Below are positions 51,038 to 61,646 of a stretch of 64,000 nucleotides of DNA, piece by piece. The stretch is from Ricinus communis. Lineage: Eukaryota; Streptophyta; Magnoliopsida; Malpighiales; Euphorbiaceae. Made by a program: the position numbers and the translations under genes. Below the pieces are notes generated by a model that saw only the letters and a program-made list of their open reading frames with translations, searched no databases and was not told where the DNA came from. Location of the stretch: NCBI RefSeq assembly GCF_019578655.1, contig NC_063260.1, positions 7,566,501-7,630,500 on the forward strand, written 5' to 3'. Each line of letters starts with the position of its first letter. The first letter of the stretch is position 1.

Positions 51038-54000
51038 GATGCTGATGCTGCGTCGTGATAAAACTCAATCGAATCGCGAGAATTATCGAAGTTGTCGCCG
51101 GGAATTTAAACGGAGAATGAGAAAAATCGTCTGAGAAAAATTATTTATTTATAATTTTTTTTTTCTTTTGCTTGAATAAAAAAAAGACACAGAAGGCAGA
51201 ACCAAAGAAAGCTTTTTTGGTTTCGGTTGGAATTGGCAAGGAAGAGATATACGTGTAGTTGTATTTAAAAGAAACCCGGTTTTGTCGGAATTTAATTCAA
51301 GGTGGTTGTGACGTGTCACCAGTAACTATTGCTTGCCACGTGGTCTCTAACTTTTATTCTTATTTTATGATTTTCGCCTTTTGGATTGGTTGCCCAAATT
51401 CTTTTTATTTTTATTTGGCTTTTACTTTCAATCATGGAGCCACCCTCAGGTATCCTTTTTATTAATTTATGAATTTAACTATTTAATTGGGTTGATAACT
51501 GATCACGCCTGTAAAATATTTTTAAAAATTCTCTTAATTTTATAAAAATAAGTTCGTTAAAATTCATATTGTCATTAATTTAAGATTTCTCGTTTCTTGA
51601 AATCTCTCGAAATGAAGATCTATTTTAATGACAATGAGATCCTAAAGTACTATTTAATTTTATAATTTCGACAATACATATATATTTGGAAAAATGATAT
51701 GCACACGTCAAAAAAACTATATAATTAGCTTCTTTTTTTTTTTTTTAACAACGAATTTAATTAGTTACACACGCGAAGAAGTTTCAATTGATTTTAGTTT
51801 AAGCAAAGTAAAACTTGTTGTTACCAAGTTGCTTCTAGCCTGCGTGTACTTGTCTTCTCCAGAACGAGACAACTTTTAGCCACAGCCCTACAGAATCTGG
51901 TCGTACATATAGACAGTATACACCATCGAAGAGTCGGAAGAAAGTAAATCTAACGCGCTAGTTAGAACTAGCTGTGCATAAAATTTACTTTTGAGGTCTA
52001 CAATGGTGGCTTTGAATAGAAAGTTCTGGATTAGATGGTACGGTTGGGGTGGCAAGAAACTGCACGTGCCAAAACCCGGGAAAGTATTTTGGTTTGTGCT
52101 TGGAACCTTCTTTTTTCTGAAAAAAGGAGTAGGATTAAAAAAAAAAAAAAATGTATGGGAGTTGAGTCAACTCATGACATATTTGAATCCATTTGGAAAA
52201 TCAATGAACATATTAATTGGGTTGCATTTGAATTGAAACTATTTAGAGTAATTTGACTAGGCGAGTTAAAATTTAATAATATTTAATTTGAATTAAGTTA
52301 CAAATTTAATAAAATTTAAATTTTAAAAATATATACTATTATGTATAGAATATAACTAATACTTATGCAATTTAAGTTTTAAAATAAAAATTTACAATTT
52401 GAGTTTTAACATAATATTAATAAGTGTAGATCATGGGTTTACTGGCTTTAATAAGTACTACTTAACTCCCTCTTTTAAGTTTCTTAATGAATGAATTTAT
52501 TGTTATCAAAATTAATAAATATTTAATTTTTTATTATATATCTAATAAAAGTTATATTAGTTTTATAGAATTAATTTTTATTTATTCATAATAAATACTT
52601 ATTATATTATAATTATAATTAATTTTAAAAAATTATGAAAGGAATCCATATGTATAGCAAGAGAAGTCTAATTTCTTATAGTTTAAATTTTAACACCTAT
52701 TCACAAAATAGTTTGTTTAAAATATTTATAATAATAAATATAATTAAATAAAATAAATGTTAGTTTAAATTTCTTAATTATTATATTTTAAAATTAAATA
52801 ATTTATATTATTAAAAAATATATAAAATAAATAAAAATATATCTTCAATTAGTCAATACACTAATAAAACCAACTAATATAATATATTAAATAATTTACA
52901 TATCGAAAATAAATAGCGTATGTTTCAATTTAGCATCTTTTTTTGCTTTTTTTCTTTTTATTTCTTAATTGTCAATGAATTGCACTGAAAATAAAGAAAG
53001 AGAGGTTTACAGTAGAAGAATACGTAGGCAATAGTGAACGAGAACAAAGTTTTCAAACCATCACAAGATTAATGAGGGCTTTTTGCCATTCCATGGACGT
53101 CTGCCTTAGCATAAATAGAGCTGAATAACTTGCCCAGCAAGCTGAATCAAGTTTTTCCCTATCAATTACTACTAAAATTGAGCAGAATTTCCATTTGTAA
53201 ACTGTTGCAGTCGCGTGTGGAGTTGTCCGACAAGCCTTCAGATGCCACAAAACTTTTCCGTTGTCCTGACAACAAATTAATCTCACAACTGTTCTATTTT
53301 GGACGCCATATATTCATAATTAAATAGAGGTGATCATGGAAATTCTTATTTAAATTTAATTATTTATTTATTCCATAAAGATAAAAATATATTATTAACT
53401 AAGAAAATAAATAGAATAATTTAATAAAATATTATTTACATTGAAAAAAAAAAAGACTAATTTATTAAAATCATTTAATAAAATAAAGAGCTTATAAAAT
53501 GTTCCTTCATTCACGAGATAATTTATTTCCTCGTCTAAAAGGAAAGCTTTTCATGGAGGCTGCTTGATCATGACAACACCCTAAAAATTTTTTATTCATG
53601 GAACAACTTTTTGATCAAAAGAACGAAACCTTTTTCATCCACGAAAAGAACTTTTTGGCTCATAAATCTAAAATGTTTTGATTAAAATGTCTAAATAAAT
53701 GATAAAATTTATTTAAAAGTTTTTTGGGGACTGTAACAGAAGTGTCAAATATTTTTTTTAAATAAATATAACTATAATTAATTTATAACGTCCTGATATG
53801 GATAAAATATTATTGTTAGAAATTTTAATATATTTATATGGCTAAAATTTTAATTTATAATATTAATTATATTTATATACTTTTTAATAACGTGTTAAAT
53901 ATTATTTTGATATAAATATATTATTTTCTCTTTTGTCCTTGAAAATTAGAATTTTGCTGCAAGTACTATTTAAGAAAATAAATAATAAATGAAGCATCTT

Positions 54001-54115
54001 ATCAACGACGACCACCAGGGTCCAAAACCAAGAGTGCCAGACGCACTTTCTTTGTAAAACGAAAACGGTCGCTCGTCTTCTCTTCTCTCTATCTCACACA
54101 AGAACTAGAACAAAG
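51038..54115. other. Divergent intergenic region between RAB1 and small membrane-protein gene
   Basis: Holds the RAB1 leader and promoter (right to left from about 51110) and the promoter of the gene at 54116. AT-rich filler predominates. A less AT-rich stretch at 53040-53330 contains a 77-codon minus-strand open frame of no recognised family. No RNA gene or complete mobile element was seen. Confidence 0.55.
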
Positions 54116-54349
54116 ATGCAGAGATCATCAAGCAGTTCGCGAGTGGGTGATCAAGAGTCTCTTTTCGTCAACAACAGCACGAACACAAATTACGCGGACA
54201 AGGAGCAGCTACAGCTGCCTACATATGATCCTCTTTCACATGTTGCTAAGAAAGAAAGGTCTCGTCTCAGATCTGCAGAGAATGCCATCCATTTAATCCC
54301 TCTTGTTCTTGTTCTTTGTGCGATTATTCTGTGGTTCTTCTCTAGCCCA
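54116..54349 (+). CDS. Small single-pass membrane protein, first exon (3' end unresolved)
   Basis: The ATG at 54116 follows a CT-rich leader (CTCTTCTCTCTATCTC). The exon encodes 78 residues: a Ser-rich N-terminus, a polar segment with L-P-T-Y-D-P-L-S, a basic K-K-E-R-S-R-L-R stretch, then A-I-H-L-I-P-L-V-L-V-L-C-A-I-I-L-W-F-F, a clear transmembrane helix. The basic patch before the helix suggests the N-terminus faces the cytosol. A good donor (CCCAG|GTACCAG) follows at 54350; without splicing the frame would stop at 54394. A candidate last exon starts at 54472 and adds about nine residues, but I cannot confirm it. I recognise the pattern as a conserved plant unknown, not a named family. Confidence 0.65.
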
Positions 54350-56058
54350 GGTACCAGTTGCTTCTACCTTTTGATACTGCTTTTAAAGACTTGAACTTTG
54401 AGGTTTGAAGTGTTAAGTTGAAGTTAGCAGAGAATGGTATGAGAAATTGTTAGTGTATAGTTCTTTTTGTAGCTTTTTGGTACTTGGCTGTATGTTTTTA
54501 AGTGTAAAGATTGGAAATTTCTTGTTGGTTGTCATGATTACAAGTTTAGTCTCTCCTCCTTTCTACATAAAAAATTAATCTTCCAATAAAAACTTAGTTT
54601 TAAGTATTTTTCTGTTGACTTTTACCTGCTCTAATCCTTTCTTTCTACTCAAGTGATACACTATCTGTTTCAAAGATGATTACTGAGGATCTAGTTATTG
54701 ATTGCTTATGTTAGGCGCTTTATACTTTGATAGCAAACATTTAAGACTCAGTTCAGAGGTTTTACTATTATTTTCTACACCTTGTGATTTAATTTATGAT
54801 TTTATCATCCAGATGATACCATTCAGTTTCATTTATTGTTTTAGTGGTACCTTATGCTTGGTAGATTGAAGCTTTAGACCATTTGGATAATGGGTTTCCT
54901 TCAATCTCTTAGAATAAGAGCACAGAATTATTTTGTCCATTCAATCATGATGCTCAATTGTTCTTCAATATCTTAATCGCATGCATAATATTTTCTGGAT
55001 AATGGATGGGGCAAATACGAGATTGTTGACTTTTTTACATGTACATATGGATTTTGGTTTCTAATGAATCCAGATTGGAATCTAGTTTTCTTAATGCTCA
55101 ATTCATCTATTCTAGTGATGGGAAAGGGCCTTTGAAGATTTAGATCAAGCTCTCTCTTTCGATCTTATTATTTCGATCTTATTATCTGGAGACAGATACT
55201 GGAAATTCATGACTGATAGATACATGTGCATTTGATTTCTTAGATAACTTTTCTAATTTACGCAACTCATTTATTTTGGCAGAGTCTAGGGTTTGAAAAT
55301 TGATGATAACCATCTGATGGCATTGATTCATAAAGTGGTTTGCCACAAAGCTTGGAGCTGGATCATTTCTATCCAACAAAACAGAGATGGTTTATTAAAT
55401 CTCATCAATATGTTCTGGCATATGATACAAGCTAGAGGACTATTGCTGGGTTCACTTTAATGTAAGACTAATTTAATCTCTTAGTATAATTAAATAGACT
55501 TCTTTTTAGGCATTTTTATACTTGTTTGTATGAGTTTTATGATATAAAGGACTCTCTAGTGCATTTAGTTTGTTTGCAGTCTTTTGACTGAATAACAAAG
55601 GATATTTCATATTTTCTCTAGGCATATTTCGCCATTCATTTGTTGTACACTTCATTGGGCATCTCTTACTTGTTCTGTCTACATGGAGGACTGAAGAATT
55701 TTTTTTGGCCAGTTAGCAGAACACTACCTGATCAGAAAATATAAGGCGCTAGAAACATTCAAAATTGGTTTCATCTAAACAACTCCTAGTGACTCTCGAG
55801 GTTTTGTTTCCCCTTTATCCCCGTGCTTGCTGCTGAGGTTCCTGCCTACTGAGGAGGATAGAGATTACAAAATAACCAGTGGGAGAAGAGGGAAAAATTC
55901 TCCATCTGATGCTTATAATTTTATTCTATGTCTGTCGTTATTGTGTTCTTAGACCTTGCATTAACATTGTGTTTGTAAAATAATAGCTATACAACATATA
56001 GAGAGGCTTCAATTTGTTGGCATTCTGTTGCTTGATATCTCCTTGTTGCCCTGTAGTT
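54350..56058. other. Intron and 3' flank of the small membrane-protein gene
   Basis: No second exon could be fixed. Several AG acceptors open only very short frames in the needed phase (for example at 54472 and 55621). The right edge abuts the 3' end of the minus-strand FAD monooxygenase gene, so the two genes are tail to tail. Confidence 0.5.
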
Positions 56059-58146
56059 TCAGAGTTCTGTTGTCAGTAAAGGTTCACAATCAAAATTTGT
56101 GTGCTCCAAAATCGGTCCAAGCCTAATAAATTTAGGTATGATAACATTGTTCCGAACAGAACAAACAATTGGGTCCTCCCACTGCAATAGGTTTCCTACG
56201 AGATTTGCGCGGATGGTTAGCGGGAAGACACGGGGCCACCTTTCGCTTCCATATGACCTGAAAGCATCTTCAATAGATGCAGGTCCAGAGTTGATTGCAT
56301 TTGCAAGCTTTCTTGCTAGAACTACTGAATCCTCCAATGCACAACAAGCGCCTTGCCCCAGATTGGGAGTCATTGGATGCCATGCATCTCCAACCAGTAC
56401 AACTCTTCCCACTGAAGCAGAGGGGCTTACAACAGGCCACAGCCAACGGTCAACCAGCAGAGTTTTGCTTATCGTTTCATCTGGGGTTATATCTATTAAG
56501 TTCAGCAGTTCTGGAGGCCAGCTCCTGATTAGTTCCTTTGCTTGCTTCTTCAACTCAGATGGATCAGTGATTTTTGGACCTGCAATAATACAGTATATCT
56601 GACTGTTAGAATCTACGTTAAATGAGAATTTCATTGGACTGCCAAACTGATTTCAAATGAAAAGACCAATATCTGATTAGACTGGAATCAGATCATGGAA
56701 AAACAGGAGTATATTGACCTGGAGACTGGCTGTTGTAGCAGATAAACCAGTAAACTTTTGTTGGGGAAACAGGTACATATCCAGCGCGCAACCCTCTTCC
56801 ATATACATAATTTACTCTCGGTTCAAATGGCTGCCCGTTGTCATAAAATCCTATCCCGCGGAATGCCGAATGCCCTGCATACTTAGGCTCAGGGAATCCC
56901 ATCCACTTTGCGATTGGAGATCGAATGCCATCACAGCCAATAACAACCTGTTGAACGATAAGAAAACGAGATGAGACAACACAGACAACATACTGAAGAA
57001 GAAAAGCCGACGTTTCAATTGATCAACCTTTGCAAGTAGTTGGGTTCCATTAACAAGTTTCAGGACAGTTTCTCCATTCTCACTCTTCTCAATCTTATCC
57101 AGCCCTGAAGAGAAACGGATTGCTTCTGGTGGCAGTTGATTTGCCAGAGTCTTCAGAAGTATTCTCCTCTCTACTGCTCGGACTTCTTGGCTATGCCATC
57201 ATGTTATTAACAGTAAATCCGAAAACAAAAATCAGTACATATTTAAAGCTGTTAAAGATAGTAAAATTAGAAACCCTTACGTGTAGAAAATGACAAGTTT
57301 TAATGCACCTTTCGTCCTCATCTTTAAACCTGAAGGAGCGGAGCTCCCTTCCGTCTTCTGTCTTCACAGCCATCCTGCACAGCTGACACATGAACAAACT
57401 CAGAAATAGCAAACAGCATATATACTTAACACATTCTATGTAATACTTTTAACAGGAAGACAATTACATTTATAATTTATACCCTTGAATTTCAAGAAAC
57501 TGGCTTCTGAGATCGCTTCCAACTCCGAGTGCATCCAATACCCTCCATCCATTTTTGAAAAGGGTGAGTGATGCTCCACCAGTTCTAAGTGATTCAGACT
57601 GCTCCAGCACCACAGACCGAATTCCGAGCCTAAACATTGGCAGGATACATTATTGTCAATAAGCACTTAGTTACTAGAATTGTATAGCCAATAAGGTTTA
57701 GATCCTTCCAAGCATTAAGAGACAATCCTGACATGATTTTAGCACACAGCAAACATACAAATTTTCCTCCTCTTCTTCCGAAGAATTCCCATAGAAAAGA
57801 AACAAATCTAGCAAAATATCTTTACATAAGCGACAGAAGCAAAAGGTTATAAACTAAAAAGAGAGGAAAAAAAAGAATCTGCTGATGATAGGTAAGGGCT
57901 TGATTAATCATACCTTTGGAGAGACAGTGCAGTGGCAAGGCCAGAAATCCCAGCACCCACTATTACAATATCCTCCTTACTGAGATCAGTTTTGATAGCT
58001 CTAGTTATGGACAAAGAATTGGGTCTAGTTCTGATGCAGGTAAGAAACCAAGACTGACTTTCTAGGAATGGTCGAGTTTTAGAAAGGGCAGAAGATGAGA
58101 TATAATTGGAGTTGAGGAAGGGAAGAGAGGACGATGCGATAGCCAT
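56059..58146 (-). CDS. CTF2A: FAD-dependent monooxygenase, chloroplastic (CTF2A-like)
   Basis: Six minus-strand exons, 58146-57914, 57629-57483, 57374-57309, 57190-57028, 56947-56719 and 56579-56059, give 452 residues with GT-AG junctions and an open frame. The first 50 or so residues are Ser-rich and lack acids early, a likely plastid transit peptide. The flavoprotein fold shows all three class-A fingerprints: the dinucleotide-binding G-A-G-I-S-G at 64-69, the D-G motif V-I-G-C-D-G at 205-210, and the G-D motif G-D-A-W-H-P at 343-348. Segments such as S-Q-E-V-R-A-V-E-R-R and M-T-P-N-L-G-Q-G are those of the plant CTF2A/CTF2B/MO1 group, which resemble salicylate and zeaxanthin-epoxidase-type hydroxylases. 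The true substrate is not known to me. No lesion is seen. Confidence 0.93.
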
Positions 58147-59496
58147 TGCAAAAGCAGAGACCGCAGAGGAGAAGAGTTGGGTATGGAAACAAGTGGTGGA
58201 GGTGCAACGGTTTGGTGCTTTTGCGCCTAGATTTTACCCGGGAAGGAAATTATTTCTATATGATGTTGATACTCAATTTCTTACTTAGGTCCTCTTTCGT
58301 TCGGCTAATAGAGTGTCGATGATGATAGCTCGTAGCTGATGATTGATAAATTAAATCGTTTGGTAAAATTTTATTAGTGGTTGTTGTTAGTATATTAAAT
58401 AACTATTAAAAGTATAATTTATCGTTAATATATTTTATTTTATTATTATATTTGATGATACAAATTAATAAAAATAAATTATAATAATTAGAAATATTAT
58501 ACTTATTTTCTTTAGCTCAATTGTATTTATTATTAAAAAATTAAAGAAATTATTTTAAAAGTAGAAATTTAAATTTAAATTCTATTACTAAATTTTTTAA
58601 TTTCAAATACTATAATTATAAATATTATAATTATTTAACTATTAAAAATAATTTTAAAATAATAATTATTTATTATGTATAAAATATAATTATATGAGAT
58701 CAACTTATAGTAAATTATTGTTAATAAATTTTAATAAAGATAAAAGTGTCTGGATAAATAAAAAAATCAAATCAGCTATTAGCTGATAAGAAAAAACTCT
58801 AAATAGAGTTGATACAATAAACATCTAACTAGAACTATATCAGTTATCAACTGTTATTTTTAAGTTTTCATTAAACATTTTAATATAGTTTTTCAATAAG
58901 AAATACTATCGGCTCTATTATACTTCTAAACCACACTTTCTGTTAGATTTGAAAATTATGCCTATGTTTTTGGGCTTATGTGGCTCCATCTTAACCTTAG
59001 ATTATACCCGCACGCCGAATTTGGGCCATGCTCTCAAATATTATCATGACAACTTTTTCAAATATCTTAAAACAAAAAAAAAAAATTATTTTTATTATAT
59101 AATTTTTAAGGATTTATATTTTTTTTAATTTTTTTAAATTTACAATGTGATTACTTTTCAGTTATTTTTAGTTATATTTTATTGTTTTATCTAAAACAAT
59201 AAAAAAAAATAATAGAACAATCAAAACATAATCTAAAAAAATAAAAAATTATATTTTTAATATTTTAATACAGTAAAAGTTAAAGATAAAAAAATATAAA
59301 TTTTATAAAAATGAAAAAACATAGATGTTTTTGTTATTATTCCAATTATCAACCATTTTTATCTTAAAAAGAAATGATATCTCAAAATCTCGGAAAAGAA
59401 AAAGTTGGAGCTTTCACTTTCTTTTTTTTTTGACGATTTTAGCTAATTTTTGTTAACTTTTTATATGATCAAATTCATGCTTTTAAATTTCTGTTT

Positions 59497-59531
<35 letters not shown>
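58147..59531. other. Intergenic region upstream of the FAD monooxygenase gene
   Basis: Holds the CTF2A-like promoter (reading leftward), a possible hAT-type MITE (58291-58900, separate entry), then very AT-rich filler ending in a TA microsatellite at 59501-59531. No gene is supported. Confidence 0.55.
58291..58900. repeat. Possible hAT-type MITE
   Basis: The left part carries AGCTGATGATTGATAAATTA and CGTTTGGTAAAATTTTATTA. The right part carries AGCTATTAGCTGAT and ACTCTAAATAGAGTTGATAC. This mixture of GCTGAT words and 'TTTGGTAAAATTTTATTAG' is common in plant hAT-type MITEs. Clean terminal repeats and an 8-bp duplication were not found, so this is tentative. Confidence 0.3.
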
Positions 59532-59534
<3 letters not shown>

Positions 59535-60123
59535 TTGAGACCTAAAATTCTTTTAACATATCGAATATATATGATATTTACTTTGACATGTGTACCTATC
59601 TTGACACATGAAATTCAAGTTTATATGTAATTTTATTATTTTATTATTAACTTATTGATTAATAAGTTATATTTCTAATTAAATATTGATTCTAATCATA
59701 TGAAATAATATATTAATAATAAATGAGTTCTCTAATTAAATAATAATTAATTTTCTAATTAGATAAAAATTTTAATTATATAAAATAGTATTTTTAGACA
59801 TTATATTCATTAATAAATTAATATTTTAATTGTATAGTAATTTCTAATTCTAAAAATGATAATATCAACTATATTGATAGTAATAATTTATATAATATTA
59901 GAATTAATTAATATATATTTTTAAAATAATTTTTATATTATTGTATTAATAAAATTTTAAAAATAAATTAAGAATATTTAAAAGTAGTCAGTTTGCTATT
60001 ATTTTTTATAATATTATAAATTAATATTAAATATTAAATATTTTATTAAATTAATCCATAAATTTGATTTTTTTATAATCGAAATAATAAAAACGGTCGT
60101 GCAACGCACGGGTAAACGACTAG
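59532..60123 (+). mobile_element. Non-autonomous Helitron-like element, array unit 1
   Basis: Begins TCTTTGAGACC after an A and ends CTAG before a T, as Helitrons do when they insert between A and T. Near the 3' end is a perfect hairpin, CGTGC-AAC-GCACG (60098-60110), followed by GGTAAACGA and the terminal CTAG (60120-60123). This matches the usual plant Helitron 3' layout. It has no coding capacity, only 592 bp of AT-rich sequence. Confidence 0.7.
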
Positions 60124-60133
60124 TATATATTAA

Positions 60134-60803
60134 TTTATAAGACCTATTTTTTTTTGACATGTGTGCTTAATTTTTGACACACATAATTTTTATTTTGACA
60201 TATGTATTTATTTTGATACATGAAATTTAGACTTATATGTAATTTTGTGATTTTTTCTATTAATTTATTGATTCATAAGTTATATTTCTATTTAAATACT
60301 AACACTAATCCTAAAAATAGTATATTGATTATATTTTAATATTATATTCAATTAATTAATAATTTTCTAATCGAGTAATAATACTAATTCTATAGATAGC
60401 ATATTAGTTATATTTTAATATTATATTAAATAATAAATTAATTTATAATTAGATAATGATTCTACAAAATAGCATCTTAGATTGTCTTTCTAATATTATA
60501 TTTAATAATAAATTTAATTTTTTGATTATACAATAAATTCTTAATCTTTAAAATTCCTAGTATTAACTATATTGATACACGAGTTGATATAATATTAAAA
60601 TTAATTAATAAATAATTTTAAACTATTACATTAACAAATTTTAAAATTAAAAAAAATATTTAAAAATATTTAGTTTGCTATTATTTTTTAAAATTTTATA
60701 AATTAATATCTAATATTAAAAAATTTATCGAATTTTATTTATCAGTTTGATTTTATAATCAAAATAATAATAAAGGTTATGCAATGTACGGGTAAACAAT
60801 TAG
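60134..60803 (+). mobile_element. Helitron-like element, array unit 2
   Basis: Homologous to unit 1 over its length: the GACCTA start, a TTTTGACATATGTATTTA block, the TTATTGATT-x-ATAAGTTA block, and TTATAATCAAAATAATAA before the end. The 3' end is a decayed form, ATGCAATGTACGGGTAAACA then TTAG, with the hairpin weakened. It starts about ten bases after unit 1 ends. Exact limits are approximate. Confidence 0.6.
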
Positions 60804-60815
60804 TATGTATAAATT

Positions 60816-61502
60816 TCTGTGGCCTAAATTTTTTTGATATGTATGCGTAATTTTTTATACATAAATTTTTTATTTTAATATGTGTACTTAGCTTTGACAT
60901 ATAAAATTCAAGTATATGTGTGATTTTATAATTTTTTTATTAATTTATTGATTTATAAGTTAAATTCATAATTAAATACTAACTCTAATTCTAAAAAAGT
61001 AACATATTAATTATATTTTAATATTACATTAACTAATAGATAATTTTCTAATAAGATAATGATACTAATTCTATCCTAAGAACTAATTTATTGATTATAT
61101 TTTAATATTATGTTAATTAATAAATTAATTTTATTTTAAATAATTCTAATTTTAAAAAATAATATCTTAAATTTTATATTTCAATATTATATTAAAAAAT
61201 AAACTAATTTTTTATTATATAATAAATTTTAAATTTTAAAAAATAGCAATATGAATTATATTGATATATTAATTTATATAATATTAAAACTAACTAATAG
61301 ATAATTTTAAAAGAACTAATAGATAATTTTAAAATAACTTTTATATTATTGCATTAATAAATTAGAATTAAAAATTTAAAAAATTTAAAAATAGTTAGTT
61401 TACTATTATTTTTAAAATTTCATAAATTAATATTAAATATTAAATTTTTTATTAAATTATGTCTATCTATTAATAATGATTTGTGCACCAGTAAACGATT
61501 AC
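60816..61502 (+). mobile_element. Helitron-like element, array unit 3
   Basis: Starts TCTGTGGCCTAAATT, parallel to unit 1. It carries the same ordered blocks and ends near GTGCACCAGTAAACGATTAC, with the hairpin and CTAG lost. A short internal duplication (TAATAGATAATTTTAAAA, twice near 61285-61335) is unique to this unit. It is the most diverged of the three. Confidence 0.55.
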
Positions 61503-61646
61503 TACTCTTTAATGGCACAATTTTCAGTTTAATAGTGATTTAATGTGGATGTAGTAAATAATAAAAGAAAAAATCTAAGTTAATATTAATTTTGATAAGC
61601 GGAGAAACCATTAAATAATTGATTTGGATCTTCAACTCCAAAGCTA

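Noticed and set aside
53053..53286. 77-codon minus-strand open frame in a less AT-rich patch.
   Set aside because: No family recognised and no partner exons. It may be an old gene fragment but cannot be supported.
55615..55735. Candidate second exon of the small membrane-protein gene (acceptor at 55620, about 32 codons).
   Set aside because: The acceptor is plausible, but the encoded peptide shows no feature linking it to exon 1, and a shorter candidate at 54472 is equally possible.
56099..56602. 167-codon plus-strand open frame.
   Set aside because: It is the exact antisense of the last exon of the FAD monooxygenase, whose minus-strand reading has clear flavoprotein motifs.
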